Shown: one piece after another, positions 9,036-17,015 of the stretch
Layout: each line of letters opens with the position of its first letter
Numbering within the stretch: the first letter of the stretch is position 1
Assembly (NCBI RefSeq): GCF_017811755.1
Contig: NZ_JADDJF010000016.1
Coordinates: 1-64,000 of the forward strand
Length of the DNA stretch: 64,000 bases
Direction of reading: 5' to 3'
DNA from: Pararhodobacter sp. SW119
GTDB lineage: Bacteria; Pseudomonadota; Alphaproteobacteria; Rhodobacterales; Rhodobacteraceae
Made by a program: the position numbers and the translations under genes
Notes under the pieces: generated by a model
Seen by the model: only the letters and a program-made list of their open reading frames with translations
Database searches by the model: none
What the model was told of the DNA's origin: nothing

Positions 9036-9788
9036 TCACTTGCCGGTCGCGGTGTCTTCGGATCGGCGTGACCCGCTGGGCCGGAAATCGGCACGGATCG
9101 CGGTGGCGACCGTTTCGCCCCAGTGCCGGTAGATCGCGGGCCCGGGGTGGAAGCCGTCTTCGGCCATCATCGCCGGATCGAGCAAGCTGGAGTCGAACGG
9201 CAAGTGGCGCAGATAGAGCCGGCCGCGGACATGCGCCGCGAGCTGCGCATCGAAAGCCTCGGCACGCGCGCCGAGCATCGTACGCAGGGGGTCCGGCAAC
9301 AGCGGAAAGCGCCCCATCGGCGGCACGCCCGAAAGGTAGATGCGGCGAACCCCGAAACGCGCGCGCAGCAGTTCGGTCAACGCCTCTTGCCGGCTGCGCC
9401 ACCGCGCCAGCGGAACCTGACGCGCGACATCGTTCACGCCCAGGGCCACCACCGCCGCGTCGAACGAGGATGGCTGGATCCGGCGCAGGTTCTCGATGGT
9501 GCTGGCGGTGGTCGCGCCGATGCGGGCGTGAAGCTGCCACTGCACCGTGAAATCCGCGGCAAGCGCCCGGCCCAGCTGCCCGGCCAGCGCCTCGTCCTGA
9601 TGCGCGACGCCCACCCCGGCGGCCGATGAATCGCCCAGGACAAGCAGTCGCAGCACCGGCCCGTCGCCGACGACCCCGGCGCGGGCGCCCTCGGCTTCCG
9701 GCAAGCGGCTGGCGCGATGGCGGACGGCAAGCCCCTGCGCCAGAAACAGCGGCGACAGAAGCAACCGCAGCGCCGGATGTGCAAGCAT
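9036..9788 (-). CDS. SGNH/GDSL-family hydrolase (esterase-like)
   Basis: The 250-residue product has the ordered blocks of SGNH hydrolases: block I LVLGDSSAAGVGV with nucleophile Ser, block III ALGVNDV, and block V DGFHPGPAIYRHWGE carrying the Asp and His. The N-terminus (MLAHPALRLLLSPLFLAQ) is hydrophobic and may be a signal anchor, placing the enzyme in the envelope. Substrate cannot be read from sequence; relatives include lysophospholipases and acyl or acetyl esterases. I choose the ATG at 9788 because it precedes the hydrophobic segment; longer starts add low-complexity sequence. Confidence 0.85.
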   Translation of the reverse strand: MLAHPALRLLLSPLFLAQGLAVRHRASRLPEAEGARAGVVGDGPVLRLLVLGDSSAAGVGVAHQDEALAGQLGRALAADFTVQWQLHARIGATTASTIENLRRIQPSSFDAAVVALGVNDVARQVPLARWRSRQEALTELLRARFGVRRIYLSGVPPMGRFPLLPDPLRTMLGARAEAFDAQLAAHVRGRLYLRHLPFDSSLLDPAMMAEDGFHPGPAIYRHWGETVATAIRADFRPSGSRRSEDTATGK

Positions 9789-9817
9789 CGACACGCGAGG
9801 GGGCGCTGCGGCGACGG

Positions 9818-10255
9818 CTACCAAGCTGTCTCGACCGGCGCGATGAACGCCAGTTCGCTGCCCTCGCACAGAACACGCACACCGCGATACGCGCTTTCAG
9901 CGCCGGGCTGCGTGGAAAGGGCGGGCATGGAGAGGCGCAGGTCGATCTCGCTCAGCACCATCGCGGCGGGCCCGTCGGGTGGCGTAACCTCCAGCATGAC
10001 CGTCTGTACCGGCCGGGCGGAGCGATCTGTCGGCCCGGGCCGAAGTTCGGCGGCATAGCCGGCGGATGGCAGGGTGACGGTGCCGGTGACGATCAATTCG
10101 GGGCGCGCCTGCGGCCCGGGCATCGCGTTGACGAAGGCTGTCCAGTCGGCGGAGGCGATGACGGGGCAGGCCGTATCGCGGGGGGCCTGATCCTCTGGCA
10201 GGACGCAGGCGCCCAGTCCGAGCGTCAGGACGGCGGCAATCAGGGGGCGTGACAT
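9818..10255 (-). CDS. Small lipoprotein of unknown function
   Basis: The 145-residue protein starts MSRPLIAAVLTLGLGAC, a short signal peptide with an LGAC lipobox, so it should be lipidated at Cys17 and anchored in the envelope. The mature part contains two further cysteines (in DTACPVIA and RVLCEGSE), which could form a disulfide. No domain is recognised. I start at 10255 rather than at the longer frame because this start gives a clean lipoprotein signal. It lies between the SGNH hydrolase and the GGDEF gene on the same strand. Confidence 0.75.
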   Translation of the reverse strand: MSRPLIAAVLTLGLGACVLPEDQAPRDTACPVIASADWTAFVNAMPGPQARPELIVTGTVTLPSAGYAAELRPGPTDRSARPVQTVMLEVTPPDGPAAMVLSEIDLRLSMPALSTQPGAESAYRGVRVLCEGSELAFIAPVETAW

Positions 10256-10320
10256 GGGACCTCCGGCAGGGTGTTGCCGCAGGATACCGGGGGCGCGTGC
10301 CGCCGGCAATGCCGCACGGA

Positions 10321-11334
10321 TCAGGCCGCGCGCGTTTCCAGCCCGCCGTCGGTGGCCGTAAGCGTCAGCCGCCCGCGTCCCGCGGCCTTCGAGGCGTAGA
10401 GCGCACGGTCGGCATCGGAGAGCATGCGGTCCGCTTCCGGGGCGGCGTAGTGGCGAGACAGGACCGCGCCCATCGAGGTGCCGACCGAACAGGGCTGTCC
10501 GTCGAACAGGATGGGTCGTTGCAGAAGCTCCAGGATGCGCGCCGCGACACGCTCCAGCGGGGCGTAGTCGGCCAGTCCGGGAAAGAGCAGGATGAACTCG
10601 TCGCCACCGACACGCGTGACGATGTCCCCGGCCCGGACGCTGTCGCGCAGCATGCGGGCGAATTCGGTCAGCACATGATCGCCCGCGGCATGCCCCAGCG
10701 TGTCGTTGACCTGCTTGAAGCGGTCGAGGTCCAGATGCATCAGCGCGAAGTCGGCGCGCGTGGCCAGCAGGTTCGAGAGGGCGTGATCCATGCCGCGCCG
10801 GTTGCGCAGGCCGGTCAGCGAGTCGGTGATCGCCAGTTCCTCGGCGTTGCGCTTGGCGCCGTGCAGCCGGTCATTGGTCTTTTCCAGCTCGCCCATGACC
10901 GCGGCCTTGGCCTCGGCCAAATAGAGCAGTTCGATCGCCAGATCGGTCGCCGCGAAATCGGTGTCCGACAGCGCGTGGTCGCGCACCGCTTCGCGCACCG
11001 CATGCCCGAAGGAGAGATTGAGAAGGACTCCGTCCCCCCCGGCCAGCGGCACGGCGACGCCCCGCAGCGCGGTACAGGGCGGGATGCGCAGCGACAGCCG
11101 CAGCGCTGGCGCGCGCGTCAATTCGGCCGGCGCGCGGATGCGGCGGGGACGGCGCAGGTCGAAGACGCTTTCCAGCGACTTGCCGATGGAACCGCCGCCC
11201 ATGATCTTCACAAGGCTCGGCCCGGCCCCGCGGATGATGCCGTCAGCCGACAGCCAGAGGTAGAGCGGCATGAGATGTCCGAGGGCCCCCGGGGCAAGGC
11301 GAAAGGACAGTGGTGTCGCCGCCCCCTCCATCAT
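10321..11334 (-). CDS. HNOBA-GGDEF diguanylate cyclase
   Basis: This 337-residue protein probably makes cyclic di-GMP. Residues about 8-110 resemble the HNOBA domain (the PAS-like module after H-NOX in soluble guanylate cyclases), including SVFDLRRPRR. A helical linker follows (about 115-165), then a GGDEF domain with the intact motif GGDEF (243-247) and an inhibitory-site RxxD (Arg234-Asp237) five residues before it. There is no EAL domain. The start codon overlaps the stop of the upstream H-NOX gene as ATGA (11331-11334), so the two are translationally coupled, and the pair looks like a split sensor-cyclase. Confidence 0.88.
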   Translation of the reverse strand: MMEGAATPLSFRLAPGALGHLMPLYLWLSADGIIRGAGPSLVKIMGGGSIGKSLESVFDLRRPRRIRAPAELTRAPALRLSLRIPPCTALRGVAVPLAGGDGVLLNLSFGHAVREAVRDHALSDTDFAATDLAIELLYLAEAKAAVMGELEKTNDRLHGAKRNAEELAITDSLTGLRNRRGMDHALSNLLATRADFALMHLDLDRFKQVNDTLGHAAGDHVLTEFARMLRDSVRAGDIVTRVGGDEFILLFPGLADYAPLERVAARILELLQRPILFDGQPCSVGTSMGAVLSRHYAAPEADRMLSDADRALYASKAAGRGRLTLTATDGGLETRAA

Positions 11335-11990
11335 TGCGCCCCCGCGCCCGCCAGATCGAAGCGGCGACCGGCGTGAAAGTCCGGGTCGTGCACGGTGATC
11401 GACAGCAGTTCGTCCATGCGTCCCTGCACCCTTCGGTCGCCTTCGGCCCGGCGGTCGCTGTCGCGCTGAACCGGCGGTACCTGTCCGAGGTGTTCGAGCA
11501 CGACGAGCGCGCCGTAATCGTCCGCTAGCGCGCGCAGCACGCCGACCATGACATGACCGAAGCCGAGAGGGCAGGCGCGGCAGCGGAGCGTGAAGTGGCC
11601 GTCGCCGACCTCGTCCAGTTCGAGTTCGGGCAGGATGAATTCCGCAACGGCCAGCCGGGTGCGCCCTGGCAGATCCTCGAGCGAATAGAGAAACTCGGTG
11701 AAGCTGCGGCCGCCGAAGCGTAGAAGCCGGCGAAGGGGTTCCACGCGGTGGTTCCAGATCAGGTAGGTTCCTAGATCCTCGAGCAGCGAATCGCGGCTTC
11801 GGTTCAGCCGGGTGCAGGCGGCAGCGATCAGGGCCTCGCTCACGGCATCGTCGTAGACGCGCATCGCCTCGAAGGTTGCCGGCCCCGACCCGTTTCCCAG
11901 ACCGGCGGCGTCGGCCACGGCGGCCCACAGGTCTGCACCGAAGGAATCGGTCAGGAAGCACTGGAAAGCGCGATTGACCAGTCCATGCAT
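11331..11990 (-). CDS. H-NOX-like protein lacking heme-binding residues
   Basis: The 219-residue product matches H-NOX (heme nitric oxide/oxygen) domains over residues 1-170, from MHGLVNRAFQCFLTDSFG to GHVMVGVLRALADDYG. The proximal heme histidine expected after SLEDL is Pro108, and the YxSxR propionate clamp reads Cys137-x-Ala139-x-Pro141. By residue content it should not bind heme in the usual way. A tail of about 50 residues follows. The downstream cyclase overlaps by ATGA, and canonical H-NOX proteins regulate such partners. The fold assignment is good; the ligand is unknown. Confidence 0.82.
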   Translation of the reverse strand: MHGLVNRAFQCFLTDSFGADLWAAVADAAGLGNGSGPATFEAMRVYDDAVSEALIAAACTRLNRSRDSLLEDLGTYLIWNHRVEPLRRLLRFGGRSFTEFLYSLEDLPGRTRLAVAEFILPELELDEVGDGHFTLRCRACPLGFGHVMVGVLRALADDYGALVVLEHLGQVPPVQRDSDRRAEGDRRVQGRMDELLSITVHDPDFHAGRRFDLAGAGAQ

Positions 11991-12074
11991 GTCGCCAAAT
12001 CTCCCAGCAGCGCGGCGGAACCCCGGGGGGCTGACCGGACGGTAGGTGAGAGGCGTTAAAGAATCTCCAAGCGG

Positions 12075-12797
12075 CTATTGCCTGGGATCGAAGCCCAGAA
12101 GGTACGGGATATGGCTGATATCCTGGCAGACCGCATCGGCATAGGGCGCGAGGTCCGCGGCCTCGGCGACGCCGGTCAGAACGGCCAGCGTCGGCATCCC
12201 GGCGGCGCGTCCTGCTTCCAGATCGTGGCGGCTGTCGCCGACCATGAGCACCTGACGCGGAAGCAGCCCGGTATGCGCGACAAAGGCAAGAAGCATGCCG
12301 GGACCCGGCTTGGCGCCATGACCGGAATCGGCGCCTACGACGAAGTCGAAATGATCCAACGCGGAGGTCAGATGCGCGCGCGCGACCGATTCGTAGTCGT
12401 TGGTCGCCAATCCGAGGCGCAGCCCCGCCGATTGGAAACGCGACAGCAGCGGGCGCAGTGGCGTCGCCTCGACCATCGGCGCGCGCGCGGCGCAGGCAGC
12501 CAGCCAGTCTGCCAGCGCCGCAACCCCGCCCGGCCGATGCGGCAGGTGCGGAGCGAGCATTTCGGCGATTTCGTCCCCGGTACCCGCGATCACCGCGCTG
12601 TCGCGGTGAAAGCGCCCCGCCTCCTGATCGAAACGCAAGACCGTCGCCAGCCTGTCGGCGAGTGCGCGATCGGGACCGGCCAGTTCGTCCAGAACCTCGC
12701 GCGCCCAGACACCCCAGCTGGCCTGAAAGTCGAAAAGCGTGCCGTCCTTGTCGAACAGAAGCCCCCGAATGCCCAGGAACACCGGCGCCGTCATCAA
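12075..12797 (-). CDS. HAD-family phosphatase (phosphoglycolate phosphatase-like)
   Basis: The 240-residue protein has the HAD motif I DKDGTL with nucleophile Asp16 and acid/base Asp18, motif II near LGLATND, and motif IV VGDSRHDLEAG. A helical cap lies between motifs I and II (about 25-95). This fits class I HAD phosphatases such as Gph, which clears 2-phosphoglycolate; substrate is inferred only from family resemblance. It is 10 bp downstream of the DUF3572 gene on the same strand, so the two are probably cotranscribed. Confidence 0.85.
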   Translation of the reverse strand: MMTAPVFLGIRGLLFDKDGTLFDFQASWGVWAREVLDELAGPDRALADRLATVLRFDQEAGRFHRDSAVIAGTGDEIAEMLAPHLPHRPGGVAALADWLAACAARAPMVEATPLRPLLSRFQSAGLRLGLATNDYESVARAHLTSALDHFDFVVGADSGHGAKPGPGMLLAFVAHTGLLPRQVLMVGDSRHDLEAGRAAGMPTLAVLTGVAEAADLAPYADAVCQDISHIPYLLGFDPRQ

Positions 12798-12807
12798 CGC
12801 AATCCCT

Positions 12808-13086
12808 TCATGTCCAATGGACCTCCGCGCCGCCGGGCAGGGCCGCCCGCGCCGCGGCGGGCGTCTCGACCGGGGTTTCGAGCCCGGTGCAGCAGTCGAT
12901 CAGGAGCGCCTCGTCGGACATTAGGAAGTCGAGCACGCCGAGAAGGAAAACCGGATCGTCCAGGACGTTACGCAGGGCACCCGGCGCGGTTCCCGTGGTG
13001 GTCAGGAAAGCGCCGATGCGCGCGTGATCCTCGGCCAGCCACCCGAGGACCCGGGCGGCAAAAAGTTCGGCTTGCGCCTGGGTCAT
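12808..13086 (-). CDS. DUF3572 family protein
   Basis: The 92-residue protein (MTQAQAELFAARVLGWLAED) matches the alphaproteobacterial DUF3572 family: a short, mostly helical, acidic protein with a conserved core AEDHARIGAFL and a MSDEALL segment. It contains an adjacent cysteine pair (DCCTG). Function is unknown. It is divergent from pleD across a 212-bp gap, so the two may share regulatory DNA. Confidence 0.8.
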   Translation of the reverse strand: MTQAQAELFAARVLGWLAEDHARIGAFLTTTGTAPGALRNVLDDPVFLLGVLDFLMSDEALLIDCCTGLETPVETPAAARAALPGGAEVHWT

Positions 13087-13180
13087 TCGTCCCTCATTCG
13101 TGAATCGTTTTGCTTCCAGAGGCCGCCTGTTCCGATATCGGCGACAATACGCCGTTCCGATGGGCCGGATTTCGCCACTC

Positions 13181-13210
13181 GTTAACCAAGAGAAAGAAAT
13201 TGTTAACCAT
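13181..13210 (+). promoter_or_regulatory. Paired GTTAACC sites upstream of pleD (CtrA-like)
   Basis: Two GTTAACC heptamers start at 13181 and 13202, 21 bp apart, which is about two helical turns; the second reads TTAACCAT, the sequence of a known CtrA half-site motif. They lie 89-118 bp before the pleD start codon in the DUF3572/pleD divergent gap. A perfect 10-bp palindrome CCGATATCGG (13132-13141) is centred 44 bp before the first box, close to but not within the 47-48.5 bp spacing of the dispersed elements. Confidence 0.45.
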
Positions 13211-13298
13211 TCGCCCCGAGAAACAGCCTAAGTTCTGATGCAAGTGCAGCCACTCCGTCGTCACAGGTCCGGACCCGATTCTATGGACCATCTCGGAA

Positions 13299-14690
13299 AT
13301 GACCATGGTTGAAAAGATATTGATCGTCGACGACATGTCGGTCAACCGGATCATGCTGAAGGTCAAGCTCAAGGAAGCTTGCCACGACAGCATTCAGGCC
13401 GGCGACGGTGAATCCGCCCTGCGGATGGCGCGGAACGAGCAGCCCAAGCTCATCCTGCTCGACATGATGCTGCCCGACATCTCGGGGATCGAGGTGTGCC
13501 GTCGCTTGCGGGCGGATCCGGCGACCAGCCATATTCCGATCGTCATCATCACGGCCTCGACGGACCGTGCGCGCCGTCTGGAGGCCCTTCAGGCCGGCGC
13601 GGACGAGTTTCTGACGAAACCGCTGAACGAAATGATCCTGCTGGCGCGCATCCGCAGCCTGTTGCGCGCCTGCGAGACAGAGGACGAGTTGCGTCTGCGG
13701 GCGGCGACCTGCGGCGAGATGGGCTTTGCCGAGGCCGGCGGCACGTTCGAAATGCCGGATCACCTGGGACTTGTCGCGCCGGACCCGGCGACGGGGATGC
13801 AGTGGCGCGCTATGCTGTCGCCGTTCTTTTCCGGCAAGATCGACCTTCTGACGGCAAGCGACGCGCTGGCCGAGGCCGATGGTCAGCGGGTGCCCGATGT
13901 CTATGTGCTGGCCGCGGACCTGTCGGCGGCAGGGTCGGGGCTGCGGCTGGTATCCGACCTGCGCTCACGGGTGCAGAGCCGGCATTCGGCGATATGCCTG
14001 GTCTTGCCCGACGCCGTGGGCGAGGCGGCGGCCATGGCGCTTGACCTTGGCGCGACCGACCTGCTTCCGTTGCCGCTGGATCCCGAGGAGACGGCGCTGC
14101 GCCTGAAGCTGCATGCGGCGCGCAAGAAGCGGGCCGATCAGTTGCGCCGGCAGGTCCAGGATGGTCTGCGTCTGGCGGTCGCCGACCCGTTGACCGGGCT
14201 CTACAACCGTCGCTACGCACTGGCGCATCTGGAGCGGGTGGCGCAGCGCGCGCGCGAGACGGGGCGCCGCTACGCGGTGATGGTGCTCGACCTCGACCGG
14301 TTCAAGACGATCAACGACACCTTCGGGCACGCCGCCGGTGATAGCGTGCTGGAGACGGTAGCGCATCGGTTGCGCGATAATCTGCGGCCTTCCGATCTGG
14401 TCGCCCGGATCGGCGGCGAGGAGTTCCTGGTCGCGCTGCCGGACACCACGTTGGGGACCGCCCGGATCGCGGCCGAGCGGCTTTGCCGCGCGGTCCAGGC
14501 CGATCCCGTGGTTCTGCCGGACGGTCAGGATGTGCTGGTGACGATATCGGTCGGACTGGCGCTGGGGAACGACGACCCTCAATCCGGGACCGAAACCGTG
14601 CGCCAACTGATTGAGCGTGCGGACGAGGCGCTTTTCGCCGCAAAGACCGAAGGGCGCAATCAGGTCACGATTTCGGCCACCGCGGCCTGA
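13299..14690 (+). CDS. pleD: PleD-type response regulator / diguanylate cyclase (REC-REC-GGDEF)
   Basis: The 463-residue protein has an N-terminal receiver with phospho-acceptor Asp55 in LILLDMMLPDISG, a second degenerate receiver-like domain (about 150-285), and a GGDEF domain with active motif GGEEF (372-376) and inhibitory-site RxxD (Arg363-Asp366). This is the PleD architecture: phosphorylation of the first receiver promotes dimerisation and c-di-GMP synthesis. In Caulobacter PleD acts with DivJ and PleC in the flagellum-to-stalk switch; no such kinase is encoded nearby. Paired GTTAACC sites lie upstream. Confidence 0.92.
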   Translation: MTMVEKILIVDDMSVNRIMLKVKLKEACHDSIQAGDGESALRMARNEQPKLILLDMMLPDISGIEVCRRLRADPATSHIPIVIITASTDRARRLEALQAGADEFLTKPLNEMILLARIRSLLRACETEDELRLRAATCGEMGFAEAGGTFEMPDHLGLVAPDPATGMQWRAMLSPFFSGKIDLLTASDALAEADGQRVPDVYVLAADLSAAGSGLRLVSDLRSRVQSRHSAICLVLPDAVGEAAAMALDLGATDLLPLPLDPEETALRLKLHAARKKRADQLRRQVQDGLRLAVADPLTGLYNRRYALAHLERVAQRARETGRRYAVMVLDLDRFKTINDTFGHAAGDSVLETVAHRLRDNLRPSDLVARIGGEEFLVALPDTTLGTARIAAERLCRAVQADPVVLPDGQDVLVTISVGLALGNDDPQSGTETVRQLIERADEALFAAKTEGRNQVTISATAA

Positions 14691-14708
14691 GGGCGCTTGC
14701 GCGCCGGC

Positions 14709-15212
14709 TCAGCGGTGGCGTGAGCGGCGCTCGCGCCGGGCCTCGTAGCGATCGGCGACGGCGGCGCGTTCGGCCGGGTTGAGCGTGGCCAGCAGTGAAA
14801 CGAAGACCGACTGCGCGTCTTCGGCGCGAAGATCCATCATCCTGCGCCGGGCGTCCAGCAGGTCCACGAAAGCCGTTGCGTCGAACTCCTCGGCGCGGAG
14901 CAGCGCCAGCATCTCGGCCTCGCGTTCCGCCATCTCGGCGTGAAACGCCTCGCGGTCGGCCGGGCGCTGCGTGCCGCGACCCTCGCGGAATTGCGCGCGC
15001 ATCTCCTCGCGGCTTTTATCGGGGAGCGCCCGCCAGAGGGCGCGAAGATCCGGGCCGGCGGAGGGCGCGCCGCGGTGCTGCGGTCCCATGAAGGCGCTGC
15101 CGGCGATCAGGCCGAGAAAGAGCAGGTTCAGCGCCAGCGAGGCGATCAGCGCGAGACGCAGGAAGCGCCCCGACCGGGGAGGGGGGGCAGGCTGAAGGTC
15201 GGGTTCCGGCAT
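14709..15212 (-). CDS. Periplasmic Spy/CpxP-like (heavy-metal-resistance-type) protein
   Basis: The 167-residue protein has one N-terminal membrane segment (LALIASLALNLLFLGLIAG, about 19-37) followed by a charged helical periplasmic domain rich in Arg and Glu with LNPAERAAVADRYEARR near the end, as in Spy/CpxP/periplasmic heavy-metal-sensor families. Such proteins act as chaperones or modulate envelope stress signalling. It ends the run sigma factor, anti-sigma-like protein and this gene (12-bp gap to the previous one), so it is probably part of that regulon. Confidence 0.8.
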   Translation of the reverse strand: MPEPDLQPAPPPRSGRFLRLALIASLALNLLFLGLIAGSAFMGPQHRGAPSAGPDLRALWRALPDKSREEMRAQFREGRGTQRPADREAFHAEMAEREAEMLALLRAEEFDATAFVDLLDARRRMMDLRAEDAQSVFVSLLATLNPAERAAVADRYEARRERRSRHR

Positions 15213-15224
15213 TTTGCTATTCCC

Positions 15225-15638
15225 TCAGTTTTCTTGCAGAAGCGCCAGAAGCGGATCGATTTCAAAGCCGTCGGGGGCGTCCGCTTGCCAGTCGGCCAGA
15301 TCGGGGTTGACCAGCGCGGCACCCTGCCAGAGCGCGGTGGAGAGCCCGGAAACGGAATCCGGGTCCGCCGCCCCGATCCAGACACCGGCCAGCCCCGCCG
15401 TCGCCATCCCCGCGAAGCCCGGCACACCGCCGATCGCCTGCCAGATCCGCACCAGAAAGCCGCGGCGGGGCTGAGCGACACCAGGCCTGGGCGGCGGCAT
15501 TCGCGTCAGCGCGTCCGAAAGCAGGCGCGCGCGGAGCGCGTCGGACACCGGATCCGGTGCGCGCGCGGCCTCGCGGGCGAGCAGCGCGTCCAGCGCGTCG
15601 GGCTGCAGGGCAGGGGGGCGAGAATAGCGCTTGGTCAT
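15225..15638 (-). CDS. Probable anti-sigma factor (single-pass membrane protein)
   Basis: This 137-residue protein follows the ECF sigma gene with an ATGA overlap (15635-15638), the usual place for its anti-sigma factor. It has a soluble N-terminal part (1-70), a probable membrane segment around residues 75-95 (FAGMATAGLAGVWIG) and a short extracytoplasmic tail. There is no zinc-binding HxxxCxxC motif; in fact it has no Cys. The assignment rests mainly on position and topology, so it could be another small membrane protein. Confidence 0.65.
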   Translation of the reverse strand: MTKRYSRPPALQPDALDALLAREAARAPDPVSDALRARLLSDALTRMPPPRPGVAQPRRGFLVRIWQAIGGVPGFAGMATAGLAGVWIGAADPDSVSGLSTALWQGAALVNPDLADWQADAPDGFEIDPLLALLQEN

Positions 15639-16204
15639 GTGTCATATCCTAGGTCGGTGCGCCGCGGTGCAAGCAGTTCGGCCAACCGGCGCTTGCCGCG
15701 CGCCGTCAGGCTTTCGACCGCTTCGACGCCGATGTCCATCTGCGCGGCGATCTCGGGGTTCGACAGCCCTTCGAGGTGGCGCAGGACGACAGCCTGCCGC
15801 TGACGGTCGGGCAGTTGCGCCAGGGCGGCATTCAGCGCGCGTCCGCGATCGGCATCGAGCATCGCCTGCAGCGGCGGCGGTGCCCCGTCGGCGGGTTCGG
15901 GAACTGAATCGAGCGCCACGCTCCGCCGGCGGCGCAGTCGGTCCGTGGCAAGGTTCATCGCCACGCGGTAGACCCATGTTCCCGGCTGCGCGGCGCCGGA
16001 CTGCCAGTCGGGGGCGATCTTCCAGAGCTTCAGCATCGCTTCCTGAACCACGTCTTCGGCTTCGGTGGGGTCCGCCAGCAAGCGCTGGGCCAGACGGTAG
16101 AGCCTCGGCGCCAGGCGGTCCAGCAGGATGCGTGCCGCCTCGGGATCGCCGGTGGCATAGCGCTGCAGGAGCGCCTCGTCTGTCGGGCTGGCGGCATCGC
16201 GCAT
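15635..16204 (-). CDS. ECF-family RNA polymerase sigma factor
   Basis: The 189-residue protein has sigma region 2 (about 20-90, with DPTEAEDVVQEAMLKLW and TWVYRVAMNLATDRLRRR) and region 4 (about 125-180, with LPDRQRQAVVLRHLEGLSN and the helix-turn-helix up to VEAVESLTARGKRRL). It should direct transcription of an extracytoplasmic stress regulon. Downstream, the anti-sigma-like gene overlaps it by 4 bp and a Spy-like gene follows. An EF-hand gene lies 80 bp upstream on the same strand, so calcium or envelope stress is a possible input, by inference only. Confidence 0.9.
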   Translation of the reverse strand: MRDAASPTDEALLQRYATGDPEAARILLDRLAPRLYRLAQRLLADPTEAEDVVQEAMLKLWKIAPDWQSGAAQPGTWVYRVAMNLATDRLRRRRSVALDSVPEPADGAPPPLQAMLDADRGRALNAALAQLPDRQRQAVVLRHLEGLSNPEIAAQMDIGVEAVESLTARGKRRLAELLAPRRTDLGYDT

Positions 16205-16284
16205 GAGGCAAGGGCGGTCCGGCGGCGAGTGGCGGAAGAGCCGCGCCGGGACCTAGCGCCCCGGCGCGGCCGACGCAAGGCGGC

Positions 16285-16863
16285 TCAGTCCGCGCGACGC
16301 TCCCCGCCACGTTCGGACCGTTCCTGCCAGCGCGCCTGCGCCTCGGCGAATTCCTCGGCGCTGATCGTGCCGTCGCCGTCGGCGTCGATGCGGTCGAACA
16401 TCCGCTCATGCCTTTGCTCCATCGATCCGCGGTCCATGCGGCCATGCCGCCCCGGCCGCATGCCGTCATGGTGCCCGCGGCGTTCAGCCCGGTTTTCGCT
16501 CCGCTGGGCATCGCGGGAGCTGCTGCGGCGTTCGCGCCATTCGGCACGCCGTTCCTTGCGCGCCTCGGCGACGGCTTCAAGTCCGGTGCGCAGTTCCTCG
16601 GCGGTGAGCATCCCGTCACCATCGGTATCGCCGGCTTCCATGATCGCGGTGACGCGGCGATCGCGCATTTCGTCGCGTGCTGCGGCCATCCGGTCCTGCA
16701 TGTAGGCGGTGAACTCGGCGCGCGACAGGGCGCCGTCGCCGTCGGTATCGGCGGCGTTGAAATCGAACGACGGCAACGCGCCGCGCATTCCGGTTGCGTG
16801 CGAGGCGGCGAGGGCGGGCGCGGCGATCAGTGCGAGCACTGCGGTGAGGGTAATCAATCGCAT
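16285..16863 (-). CDS. Secreted EF-hand calcium-binding protein
   Basis: The 192-residue protein starts with a signal peptide (MRLITLTAVLALIAAPALA) and carries three canonical EF-hand loops at about 39-50 (DTDGDGALSRAE), 79-90 (DTDGDGMLTAEE) and 160-171 (DADGDGTISAEE). Between the second and third loops is a basic Arg/Ser/His-rich linker. It should bind calcium in the periplasm or outside the cell. It lies 80 bp before the ECF sigma gene on the same strand and may be cotranscribed. The start at 16863 gives the signal peptide directly. Confidence 0.88.
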   Translation of the reverse strand: MRLITLTAVLALIAAPALAASHATGMRGALPSFDFNAADTDGDGALSRAEFTAYMQDRMAAARDEMRDRRVTAIMEAGDTDGDGMLTAEELRTGLEAVAEARKERRAEWRERRSSSRDAQRSENRAERRGHHDGMRPGRHGRMDRGSMEQRHERMFDRIDADGDGTISAEEFAEAQARWQERSERGGERRAD

Positions 16864-17015
16864 CTTCTTCTCCTGGATCGGCGGCGGTTGCGAGTCCGCC
16901 GCGGTTGCGATGACTGTGATACGCGCGAGTTGCGCCGTTCCGTCGCGCGGGGTCGCGCTTGACCTTCCGGGTGGTAGGCATAGAGTCGCGCCAGCCCGAA
17001 GAATGGAGATCCCGC

